Source: Auricularia sp. M13
Taxonomy: Eukaryota > Basidiomycota > Agaricomycetes > Auriculariales > Auriculariaceae
Direction: 5' to 3'
Length of the DNA: 64,000 nt
Assembly (NCBI GenBank): GCA_037042915.1
Contig: CM073198.1
Span: 2,356,001 to 2,420,000 of the forward strand
Part shown: piece after piece, positions 45,798 to 55,318 of the stretch
How positions within the stretch are numbered: position 1 is the stretch's first letter
Layout of the letters: each line of letters opens with the position of its first letter
Program-made: the position numbers and the translations under genes
The notes under the pieces: model-generated
Databases searched by the model: none
The model's input: only the letters and a program-made list of their open reading frames with translations
What the model was told of the DNA's origin: nothing

Positions 45798-48125
45798 ATG
45801 ATCCGACGGTACATCCCAAGGATAAAAGCTTTCTGGCGCAAGCCAAAGGCTGCTGGATTGGCAACTCCGCCTGTCCACCCCATATCATCGGTCGACATGT
45901 CTCCTCCGCTAGAAACGGCTACTGCCATCGCCCAGGCGTGGCTGACAGCGTTCCAGAACGCTCTCTCCGCTGGTGCCATCGAAACTCTGCTGGATATGTT
46001 CCACGACAGCGGGAGCTACTGGCGAGACTTGTTGTGTTTGTCCCGCACAGTACGATCACTCAATGGCCGCCACGAGATCGAACTATTTCTACGAGACCAC
46101 TACACACCATCTCTAATTCAAGACCTGTCGATCGAACGGGGAGATGGGTCTTGGGCCCCTCAACATTTCCAACCCTTTCCTTCCTTGCCGACTTCGCAGG
46201 AAGGTGTCCTTTCCTCATTTCGCTTCTCGGTCAGCAATCCCTCAGCCGTCGGACGTGGCCTCGTGCGACTTATCAAGGCCGACAATGGGTCCTGGAAAAT
46301 AGCGACTCTTCTCACCAAGCTAGTCGATTTCGTCGGCCATGAAGAAATTTCTGGCTATGTACCTCCTCCAATGAGTGGAGATGTCGAGCAGGAGACGTTT
46401 CAGGGACGCATGGCCGCGAAGCAAAATGCAATTCTTCAACAGCTAGACGTTCTCATTGGTGTGTCTCCGTTATTCTTCTCGACATCTAGCTCATCAGCGA
46501 CATTTCGGCAGTGGGAGCAGGCCAATCTGGTCTCATGCTCGCAGCACGACTCTGGCAGAATGGGATTAACGTCCTGGTTATTGATAAACTCCCGCGAGTT
46601 GGAGATAGCTGGCGCACACGATATCCATCACTAACGCTGCATAGTGAGTGACATTGCCATCCGCGGTTGTGCAATGGCCGATCTCCTTCCTCGATCAGCC
46701 CCTCGTCGAATGTCGTCCTGTATGTCCATTTCACGCCACGCGACGTGTACTCGAGGCTGACCTGAGTTAGTTTTGTACCAGGATTATCCAAGCACATTTC
46801 CAACGTGGCTCACCGCTGACCGGTACGCAACCAGCTTTTATTGACCATTCCTTCTTACAAAACCGGACAGCCTCGGAGATTTCATGGAATATTACGCCGT
46901 TGCTCAGGAAATCTGCGTGTGGAGCTCTTGTTGCCTCGACGGCCATCCCACATTCGACTCTTCGACACAGCAGTGGACAGTCAACGTGAACCGAGGAGGA
47001 GACATCGTGACGCTGACTCCTTCGCATCTCGTTATGGCAACAGGTGCGACAGGACGGCCCACCCTGCCCAGGGTCGACGACTTGAACAAGTTCACGGGTG
47101 TCTGGTACCATTCGCACGAGCACCGAGGCGCAGCGGTTCACAAGGGGAAGCGTGTCATCATCGTCGGTGCAGTCCGTGTCTGCCATACGTCTCTACCAAT
47201 TCGTTCTCACGGCTGCGTAGGGAAACACTGGTGCTGATCTCTGCGTTGACTTCGCACGACACGGCGCAGCATCGATCGTGATGGTTCAGAGACATTCCAC
47301 GTTCGTCCTCCCATCGTCGAGTGCATCATCTATACAAGAACGCTGATCTTGCGTACCTAAAGAGCAATCATGAAGCGCGACACGGCGAAGGCCTTTCTCT
47401 TCGACCAAGCGTTCCCAGACTCGCGCTCTGTAGCCGAGTCCGATTTCGGCGGCGAAACGATGTCCCTCGGATACCAGGGTCGCATCTCAGCGTCCGGAGC
47501 GACAGCGTTTTTGAAGCAGATGGACCATGATATGTTCTCAGCTCTGGAAGCGGCCGGTTATAAAACCAACCAGGGCGAGAATTTCGGCAAAGGCGAGATC
47601 GGTGTGTTCGGTGTCCTGGGCGAACGGTACCGCGGGATCTATCTCGATGTTGGCTGCGTCCAGCTCATCTCGGACGGCACCGTGCGAATGAAGCAGGGTG
47701 TAACCGTTACAGCTGCAGTAGAAGATGGTCTACTTTTCTCAGACGGTTCTAAAGAGGTTGCTGATATTGTTGTATTCGCGTGGGTGCTGGACAGTTCAGC
47801 TTCAGTTTCGAGGAAGCCTAACGCGTTTTCAGGACTGGGTACGAGACGCCGAAAGAATCCATGCAGAACCTGCTCGGCGCAGATATCACGGAAAAGCTAG
47901 GCCCGGTCTGGGGAACGAATCAGGAGGGTGAGCTACAAGGCTGCTACCTCCCACACCCACATCCACACCTCTGGATGGCGATGGGAGGAATGTCGCAGAC
48001 GAGGGTTTATACGAAATATCTAGTAAGCAGGCGAGGCATCCCCGGTGACACAGCTTCTGACCGGCCCAAAGGCGCTGCAGCTCGTAGCCTGGAAGCACAA
48101 TCTCCGCAAGTCCGAGTCGTTGTAA
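45798..48125 (+). CDS. Flavin-containing monooxygenase with N-terminal NTF2/SnoaL-like domain
   Basis: FAD/NADPH-dependent oxygenase; substrate unknown. ATG is at 45798, or the in-frame ATG at 45897 (MSPPLETATAIAQAWLTAF). The N-terminal ~170 residues look like an NTF2/SnoaL fold: LLDMFHDSGSYWRDLL, NGRHEIELFLRDHY, FRFSVSNPSAVGRGLVRLIK. Then comes VGAGQSGLMLAARLWQ (FAD GxGxxG), KLPRVGDSWRTRYPSLTLH, LYQDYPSTFPTWLTADRLGD, MATGATGRPTLP, KFTGVWYHSHEH (FMO-like FxGxxxHS), VIIVGA...GADLCVDFARHG (NADPH site), and VFATGYETPKESM, where ATGY is rebuilt across an intron. Late block YLPHPHPHLWMAMGGMSQTR. A last 58-nt intron (GTAAGC...TGCAG with CTGACC branch) gives YLLVAWKHNLRKSESL and TAA at 48123-48125. 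Similar two-domain proteins are common in fungi and resemble YUCCA/BVMO enzymes. About 600 residues, the usual size. Confidence 0.85.
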
Positions 48126-48161
48126 AATATTAGCATCGCGTGCATGTGACATTATGATCAT
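48123..48161. repeat. Copy A of a 39-bp dispersed repeat, directly after the monooxygenase stop
   Basis: It begins TAAAATATTAGCATCGCG and ends ATGATCAT, differing from copy B (52233-52271) at 4 of 39 positions. Its first three bases are the monooxygenase stop codon. Confidence 0.7.
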
Positions 48162-48612
48162 CAGTGACAGCCAGGTAGTAGTTCTGCAGACGAGGTGCAG
48201 TCGGTCTATAGCAATGCCAACGTCAAGATTGGGAGTCCTCGAGGGTGATAAGAATTTGCAGAGTTCGAACTGTACATAGTAAGCTCTGGCAGTCAGCATA
48301 GCACTGGGTTGGTAGTCGTTCGATGAACGGATAGCACATTCATATCTCGCAAACAGCCAGCGAGCGTCAAAAGGGTCGAGGGGGCCGCCACGGAGATGAC
48401 ATTTGGCCTCGTTTGACCCACCGACAAGAATGACCTTTGGAGGAAGCAGCAGGCATCCAAACAACAGACGAGAAGGGTCGAGGACCCGCGCATGAACCCA
48501 GTAGTCTCTCGACAGCTAGCCAAGTCGCCAGAGCGAAGATACGAGGGCGTGATGGTCGATGATGAGGTGGTGCGGTCGAGCGAAATATCGATACCGAGGA
48601 TGGCGCACTCAG
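48162..48612. other. Convergent 3' flanks of the monooxygenase and MED7
   Basis: About 450 bp between copy A of the 39-bp repeat and the MED7 stop. No supported gene; minus-strand open frames here lack family motifs. Confidence 0.4.
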
Positions 48613-49559
48613 TCAATCACATCAGCCCATGCCAGAACATCCTGTTTCGTGAGTGGCACAACATCCTGGGGAACAAAGCATAAGCACTCGGCCTGCTGGA
48701 GAGTCGGCACTCACGATGACCATTGAATCCGCCGTCACATCGTTCAAAAAGGCCGACGTGTCCATTGGCATGTCGCCCATAGGCGGCAGCGTAGGCAATG
48801 GCAACGGCGGAGGCTCGTCCTTTTTGGCCTCGGCACCAGCTGTGCGCGCCTGCAGCGCAGCGAGAGCGCCCTCGAGCTTATCGCACGTCTCGTGGATTCG
48901 CTTAGTCTCGTCGCGCCGCTGGTCGAGCTGGCGGCGCATCATGCCCTCGAGGTTCGCGCGCGCCTGCGCGGGCCGCAGGTCATTCGCCGCGCTCATGATG
49001 TTGAGTCCCATAGTGTACATCCAGTCAATATGCGCGCTCCATGCTGGCGGGACCTCGTCGGATACTGGTGGCGGCTCGACTACGGCGGACAATAGTTGTG
49101 TGTAGGAGACCAGGAGTGACTTCAAAATGGCTTGTAATGCCGGTCGGCGGTCTGCACAAGCGATGAAATGAATATTTCACACAAGCGCTTAGATAATGAG
49201 TGAAAATGGCACATACCGACTGTGGGGTCCGCAGGGTACAGCTGCTTGCCGCCCATCTCGCTGAGACTGGCGATCTGCTCCTTGATAGGCCATGTATCGC
49301 CGAACACGGTGTAATAGCCATCTTCGAGCACCCAGTCCACGCGCGGAGGCTCCAGCGTTCGGAGATCCCAATCTGGGACGTTAGCCTCGTTCGAAAGCAC
49401 TTCGTGTTGGTTGACTTCTAATTCTGATTCTGAGCTTTGGCCTTCGGTTCTGGATTTAAGCAGCGCCAGCAAGCGCAGATTCTGCGAAGTGTAGTTGCGG
49501 TAGTGCGAAGGTGGTGACGGGAACGGATTCCGCAGCTCGGCTTCTAGGTCTTCCTCCAT
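48613..49559 (-). CDS. MED7: Mediator complex subunit 7
   Basis: Subunit of the Mediator middle module, which bridges activators and RNA polymerase II; nuclear. ATG is at 49559 (MEEDLEAELRNPFPSPPSHY). The N-terminal PxPPxxY block matches the Med7 FPxPPxY motif, followed by YTSQNLRLLALLKSR, then LRTLEPPRVDWVLEDGYYTV and GGKQLYPADPTV (Med7 G-x-KQLFP). After an intron (GTATGTGCC...GTGCAG) come RRPALQAILKSLLVSYTQLL, HIDWMYTMGLNIMSAANDLR and PAQARANLEGMMRRQLDQRR (Med7 RPHQARETL-like), then a coiled coil. The tail is Pro-rich. A second intron (GTGAGT...CCCCAG) joins SMVI to DVVPLTKQDVLAWADVID and TGA at 48613. Confidence 0.93.
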
Positions 49560-50174
49560 GGTGATGGTGGTAGGAGGGCAAGACGCGTTCCAAAGTCCGC
49601 TCGTCGCTCTTTCTCTTCCACCATCGCTCGCTGCCAGGACTTTCTATACCACGATCTCTTGGTGGCCGTGGAGACTCAACTGGACGCATTGCTACTCTTG
49701 ATTCCAATTCTTGTGCAGCGCATGTCCAGTCGAACGAAACCGACCGCAACGCTAGATGCAAACCGTCATTGCTGGATTCTAGAGCTTATCGGAAGCCTGA
49801 AGCATGCTGGATACACTGCGATGAGGCTCTGCTTAGCCTCAAATCATTGATTTCAGTTAGCTGGGAAGTCATCGGTGGCTCTGAATACGTATCTCTCCAG
49901 TCCTGTCGTACAGATTCCTCGATTCGTCTTGTTTCTGGCCAAGATGCTACTTGGGACTAGGTGGTCCAGAATCAGTGCTCTTCTTTCAACTCTGTTCCGT
50001 TGAGACTCCAACGTGCTAGCACTTGCATATATATACTACTTGAGTCCCCCACTTCAAGCTGGACACCCCTCGACGACCCATCGCCTCGATTTCATCTCTT
50101 GGTACAAACGGTGTGCTGCATTTGAACATCCCTCCTCTTGTTGTATAGCACTCCTAAAGGATTTCTTAGCCCCC
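49560..50174. promoter_or_regulatory. Divergent promoter region of MED7 and the lectin gene
   Basis: About 615 bp. TATATATA at about 50027-50034 sits roughly 145 bp before the lectin ATG, a candidate TATA box for a strongly regulated gene. Short open frames within have no family features. Confidence 0.5.
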
Positions 50175-50615
50175 ATGTCTTACACGTTCACCGTCCGCAT
50201 CCGCCAGACGAAGGCGGCCTCCGAGTGGGCGCATGTCGTCGAATCGACAGTCTGGCACTTTGCCAATGGCGGCACGTGGCGCGAGACTACCGACGAGCGC
50301 GTCCTCACCATGGGCGGCAGCGGCACCTCCGGGCTCCTCCGCTTCCAGCGGGGCAAGGGCGATGCCCCGGGCGATTTTTGCATCTTCGCTATGGGCATGC
50401 ACAACTACAAGCCGTGGACCGACTGCCTCGTTGATCTCAAGCCCAATGACACCGCGTGCAACATCCACCCGGACTACTACGCCTCCACGGAGCGCGCCAA
50501 GTGCCGCGAGAAGCAGGAGAAGGAGACTTGTAAGAAGGATTGCAAGGGCCGCGAGTATAAGATCGTGTGCTCCGGCGAGGGAAATAGCTACATTGTTGAG
50601 ATCTTCATCGAGTAG
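50175..50615 (+). CDS. Fungal fruit-body lectin (Agaricus bisporus lectin family)
   Basis: Single exon of 146 residues, the normal size for this family. [20 protein letters not shown] aligns with ABL [24 protein letters not shown], then [16 protein letters not shown], matches ABL [47 protein letters not shown] matches ABL GVHNYKRWCDIVTNL, and [15 protein letters not shown] matches ABL EYYGVPIRDQARENQ. The family folds as an actinoporin-like beta-sandwich and binds Gal-beta-1,3-GalNAc (T antigen) and GlcNAc sugars. It is cytosolic with no signal peptide, as here, and is linked to fruiting and defence against fungivores. Odd: seven Cys residues, four of them in the C-terminal [16 protein letters not shown]...IVCSG region, where ABL has none I recall. 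Start fixed by the conserved MSYTF. Confidence 0.93.
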   Translation: [146 protein letters not shown]

Positions 50616-50857
50616 TTTGGCTGCGTCTCGAACACTGTCTCTCTCTAAGCCATGTTGAAGCCGTGTCGAATATAGGCTCACTATCCGTCAATTGATTACT
50701 GTTTCACTTGCTAAGTATTATCAATGTCGCGCTCAATTAGTAATATTAGAGACTGAATTGGTCCCGCAAATCTGAAAATTCACGAGAGAACTGCCCGTGC
50801 TTCCATCAGTGTGTCAGCATGACGGGACTGGCGTTGTTCCAGTACAAGCTCCGCACA
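50616..50857. other. Lectin 3' flank and enoyl-CoA hydratase promoter
   Basis: Short gap without a gene of its own. An in-frame ATG at 50819 could extend the hydratase by 13 residues. Confidence 0.4.
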
Positions 50858-51995
50858 ATGTCGTTGCTCTCCTGTTCCACACGCGCAGCCCGCCGCGCAA
50901 CCTGCAGCGGCAGCGCCGTTACAGCTCTCCGCTACCGCTTCCTGTCGACCGCGCCTTCATATGAGAATATCTTAGTGTCAAAACCGAGCGATGCAGTGAC
51001 GCTCATCACGCTCAACCGACCGAAGGCGCTCAACGCACTCAATCAGGCTCTGTTCAGTGAAATCAATGCTGCTCTTGAGCAAGCCGACTCGGATGCTACT
51101 GTCGGTGCTATTGTGCTCACCGGTTCGGAGAAGGCGTTCGCTGGTAGGCATTCATTGCGGTTCAACGACGACTTCGGGTTTAACGGCCTCCTGGATTACT
51201 TAGCTGGTGCGGATATCAAGGAAATGAAGGACAAGGAGTGTGAGTGAGCTACCTCACTACTTGAGAATTATTTTAATAATGCTTACAGTTGCGGATGCCT
51301 ATAAATCCAACTTCCTGGTCGAATGGACCCGCATGTCGAGCATCCGCAAACCGATCGTCGGTGCAGTCAGCGGATACGCAGTAAGCTCACATGTCCACTT
51401 GCAAATCTCCAGCTTAACCACCTTTTCAGCTAGGAGGCGGCTGCGAACTGGCGCTGATGTGTGACATCCTGCTGGCGTCGCCGACAGCGACATTCGGCCA
51501 GCCCGAAATTAAGCTAGGCGTCATCCCCGGTGCGGGCGGTACACAGCGCCTCGCGCGCACTATCGGCAAGGCGCGCACAATGGAGCTGGTCCTCACAGGG
51601 CGCAACTTCAATGCTGAGGAGGCCGAACGGTGGGGTGTCGTGAGCCGCATCGTCCGCGACGGCAGTGTCGTGGACGAGGCTGTCAAGGTTGCGTCCAAGA
51701 TCGCGGGCTTCGGCAAGGTTAGCGTGCAGGCGGGCAAGGAGGCCGTTAACGCTGGTATAGCGATTTGCTGTTATGCTGTTTGTCGCCTGCGTCGCTGACT
51801 ATGTGAACAGCGTACGAGACGACGCTGGCTCAGGGCCTCAATTACGAGCGTAGGTTATTCCACTCATTGTTTGCTACTCTGGATCAGAAGGAGGGTGAGT
51901 GGATGTGTTGATTTTGAACATTTTTGAGGCTGATACTTCTGGCAGGGATGGCTGCGTTCGCCGAGAAACGCCAGGCGGAATTCAAGCACAAGTAG
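50858..51995 (+). CDS. ECHS1: Mitochondrial enoyl-CoA hydratase (crotonase family)
   Basis: Hydrates trans-2-enoyl-CoA in mitochondrial beta-oxidation and amino-acid breakdown. ATG is at 50858 ([20 protein letters not shown]); an Arg/Ser/Ala leader before [15 protein letters not shown] is a clear targeting peptide. Crotonase motifs: [46 protein letters not shown] (oxyanion-hole loop, across an intron), [22 protein letters not shown] with the first catalytic Glu, and [20 protein letters not shown] with the second catalytic Glu in PEI and the GAGGTQRL loop. Then [20 protein letters not shown] and C-terminal [14 protein letters not shown] with TAG at 51993-51995. Five or six introns. All catalytic residues are present. 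Confidence 0.94.
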
Positions 51996-52232
51996 CCTCC
52001 ATGTAACTAGTACAACTGCAGCAAGTCAAAATTCTTCGCATGCCTACATCCTAAGTATGTACCTTGCTCCCTCGGATATGCTGTCAGTGGGAGAATATTG
52101 GTGTCCCTGGCTTTTTGCGGCCGTCTGTCGCTGGCAGCTCTCAGCATACACTGCGCTCAAGCGTTTCTGCACCTGATGTGTGGGTGCATCCTTAAGCAAG
52201 GTGAATATGAACTTCATTCGCCCGATCTTGCG

Positions 52233-52271
52233 TAAAATATGAGCATCGCGTGCATGCAACATGATGATCAT
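52233..52271. repeat. Copy B of a 39-bp dispersed repeat, at the phosphatase stop
   Basis: It begins TAAAATATGAGCATCGCG and ends ATGATCAT, in the same orientation on the plus strand as copy A. The minus-strand TGA that ends the PAP2 gene (52268-52270) lies at its right end, so the repeat is the first part of that gene's 3' flank. Confidence 0.7.
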
Positions 52272-52911
52272 TGCAAGTATTCTTGTTCGAATGTGCGCCC
52301 AATCTCGGCAAGCCCGGTTCGAGTCCACAGCATAAACCAACCATAAGCGCAACCAAGACCGTACGCGGATCCGACAGCAACTTGAGCTATGGTATGATGA
52401 CCGAGCCAGAGCCGCGATGATGATACCAGAGATGCCCACAGAACGAGGCCGCCCGTGGCAATAGTTCGGAATGCTGGGGCCTGAGGGAACGCAGGATGCG
52501 TCGGAAGGTGGGCATTTGCGAGCAAAGCATACGATGCAAAGAACCAAATCGTCGCCGAGTGCGTGCTCGGCATGCTGATGTGCCGCAAAACTTAGCTCGA
52601 ATATGATGCGCGCAACACCAAAGACAGACCCATAGGATGTTTTGCGTGATAGCTGGTTGATAGGACGTGGTTGTCGTATCAGGCGCTTTACAACTTTGAC
52701 GCTGAGCGCACAAAGGACAGCGCCGGCAAGAAAATGCGCCACAGCGGCAGACCGAGTATAAAGAACGACTACTGCAGCACCTGCTGTCGTAAGGTATTGG
52801 GCCTGCGCGAGTTCAACTTGAATGCCACTTGGTAGTCGAGTTGATATGTCACGTAGCTACCTTGTCAAGGAATATGCGCCATACCAAGGATCTTTTCCTT
52901 CCGTCTGACAT
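52268..52911 (-). CDS. CAX4: Dolichyldiphosphatase-like PAP2 membrane phosphatase
   Basis: Member of the PAP2 lipid phosphatase superfamily. C1 motif KRLIRQPRP (K-x6-RP), C2 PSTHS, joined to its upstream exon (KTSYG) across a GTCTGT...CATCAG intron to read SYGMPSTHSATIW, and C3 SRLWLGHHTIAQ (SR-x5-H-x3-Q). Gln in place of the usual Asp at the end of C3 is the pattern of dolichyldiphosphatases (Cwh8/DOLPP1: SRVYLLYHTWSQ-like), so I infer recycling of dolichyl pyrophosphate for N-glycosylation in the ER. Hydrophobic spans: YLTTAGAAVVVLYT, VAHFLAGAVLCALSV, IWFFASYALLANA, ATGGLVLWASLV. It ends FEQEYLQ with TGA at 52268. The 5' end (ATG at 52911, MSDGRKRSLVWRIFLDK) is the weakest part and may miss an exon. 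Confidence 0.75.
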
Positions 52912-53176
52912 GGAATGCGTATTGATAACTTGGTATTCCGTCCCTATGAGTGATGTCGCTATCGGTCAGGTTAACTTTTAAGCAGTTTTGAAGGAAAGAG
53001 AGAAAGGCCACGTCGCAGCGGAGTCGGGCTTCGACTGAACTTCGAACTGTATCTCACTGCGTCTTCGACGGGCTCATCACTCATCCTTACAAGCCTACTC
53101 CCTACTTGCTCCCTACAGGGTTTGACTGCCAGTTTTGAAGCTGCGGGCCGTCCGAGTTGGTCATTGAAAGACATCT

Positions 53177-54690
53177 ATGCTGCTTAGCGTCTTGCGCATC
53201 GCCCGTCCTCTGCGGTTTTCGAGCCGTGAACATAGAGGTCTGTCTACCACGACCGCGTCGTCGCCGCCATCTCCGACAATCTTTTGGTCTGCCTTCGGCC
53301 CACTCCTGCAGCGCATGGTCACCCGCTGCGGCGACGACACGCTCGTGGTTTGAGACCAGTCTGGACGCGGGCCTGACTTGAACGAACTGGCTACGCGAAT
53401 CTTTGCTCTGGACAGCGAATACATGCGCCTAAAAGTTAAGTCGAGCTCGAGGTCGTACGGAAACTCTGTTGGGGGGGCTTTCTCCGTCTGGCTCGTCCGC
53501 CGCCTGGTTCAAGGTTGGTGGCAAGCCATCTGTCGGTTCGCAGCAGTACTACGCGTTCAAAGCCCTCAATTACGCCGAATGGGTGCACGGAGCCCGAAAG
53601 ATGTCACATGAGGAAGACGCCATCGCCACCTTTAGTTAAATAAGGACAAGTCCCACCCTGGCTATCCGCACTGCGACAAGTTATGCGCCTGGCCGCAGAC
53701 CGCCGCCACGTCGCGTGTCTGCTCGAGCTGCACAGACCCAACCTACGGGTGCTCCAGGTTGTACATCAGGAGCTCGCCAGAGTTTGCGAAACGCATCGTA
53801 CGCGACATCCTTCGCTCTCACATACCTTCACGATGTCGCGGGCGTCGGGCACCGGTGCTCATCGATGTTGTCGCGCGCGTGTGCCATGCGACTGACCACC
53901 TACGCGTAGACCTTCAGCCTGATAATATCTATGTCAAGATACCCAGTGAGCCTGCCATCTCTGCGTACATCGCCGGAGACGTATTCGCCCATCAGCATCC
54001 CTGCTGATATCGCCCTCGACGGCGCCCTGTCTGCGTCCGTACGGCGTTCTCAGCCGCTGCCCGACCACTACTCGAAGCCGCTCGAGGAGCGCGCGATCGT
54101 GGTCGGCGAGTACGGGGAGGGGAAGCTTGCGATGCTCTCCGTGTCGCGCTCACTCACCCATCCCTGCATCGTCTCTAGCCGCGTCCGCCAACGAATGCCA
54201 CACTTAGATGGCTCAGCCAGAAGCACTTCGTGCGCCGGACGTCATATTGGCTGTCCGTGGTCTAAGCCAATCGACGTCTGGTCTGAGGGTAAGTGCACTT
54301 ACTCCGGGGCGCCAACACCTGTGATTCACGCTCCTGTCATAGCTGTTTGCGGCAGTTTCAACTGTCAGATTATACGCAATACTGGCTGCACAGCGGCGGA
54401 GCTGTGCGGAGGTCGGAGCATGCCAGCAAACGGACCTCATACTCTGTTGATGAGCCATTCCCCCATTCCTGTGCGCTTTACAAACTGCTCTGTGTGTGCA
54501 CTGCCGTACGGAAGGCCCGGTTTGGCTGCTCTACCGGGACTATGCTGATACGAATAAGTATAAGTTACTAGGATATGCATTGCCACGGCGTCTGATGGAG
54601 GCACTGAAATGCTCAGATGGTGACGACGCAGCGCCCTTTAGACAGACATTTGACATCGGTCGACTTTCAATAATCAAGCTGGCTTGACCA
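53177..54690 (+). pseudogene. Decayed SRPK/FunK1-like protein kinase
   Basis: Kinase subdomains appear in the right order but scattered over frames. A leader from 53177 (MLLSVLRIARPLRFSSREHR, TIFWSAFG) comes first. Then come GGLSPSGSSAAWFKVGG and YYAFKALNYAEWV...MSHEED (VAIK-like Lys region), RHVACLLELHRPN, and LYIRSSPEFAKRIVRDIL with FALTYLHDVAGVGH. The catalytic-loop remnant DHLRVDLQPDNIYVKIPSEP follows, then RSQPLPDHYSKPLEERAIVV, and EALRAPDVILA next to GCPWSKPIDVWSEG (the APE and DVWSFG regions). The last two blocks overlap in different frames and could be joined only with one extra base near 54250, so a 1-bp deletion is likely. HxDLQPDN reads RVDLQPDN, so the loop His is altered. Up to 54690 only loose remnants are seen. 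It resembles the SRPK-like kinase family expanded in agaricomycetes. Some apparent breaks may be introns I mis-read. Confidence 0.55.
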
Positions 54691-55318
54691 CCGTATGACT
54701 ACACCGCCGAGGACTTTACCTGCACGAGACGTTGGGCCGACCGTTCCGGATCGTCGCCACTCGTCGCGAGCAAACAGCACGGCTAATTCGAGCCGCCATC
54801 TTTCTCTGCTTTGTCGCGCTATTTCATCAACACACGGTGACGAATATCCAGCTGTAGACCAGGGATTCATATGTATTTAGTCTGCTCTAGTCGCAGACGT
54901 AGCACGCCGACGGAGCACTGGATACACAACAGCCTCTCCAGAGAGGAACTGACGGGAGGAGCGAATTTCATCACTTTTCTGAGAGTTCCGCTGAGGCGAT
55001 CCGTGCAGGACAGGGGCAGGACAACATCAGGACGATAGCGCGTTGTACTTTCACTGAGCACGAGAGAATGTTACAATTCTTTCTTCGCGCTGGGCAGAAC
55101 GTAAATGTCCAAGACTCGCTACATAGTGTACCTTTTAGTTGTGTTCTGAGGCCGCAAAGGAATGACTTCAGGCTGCACTCAGAAGCAGGAGAATCGGTAA
55201 CTTTGCGGCGGTGCAGGCCGACCTCAGGACCTGTGCAGAGTGCCTGTCCTCCGGCCTCATAAAGCGCGCCGAGCGTGCGGGCTTGCCACTACATCCCACC
55301 AGCACCAGCAACACAAGC
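54691..55318. other. Intergenic before the FAR1-like gene
   Basis: About 630 bp with no supported gene; promoter of the downstream gene. No repeats or clear sites seen. Confidence 0.4.

Noticed and set aside
52310-52340. GGTTCGAGTCC, a perfect-looking tRNA B box
   Set aside because: The bases on either side do not pair into a T-arm, no A box lies upstream, and the bases code for part of the PAP2 phosphatase (WTRTGLAE on the minus strand).
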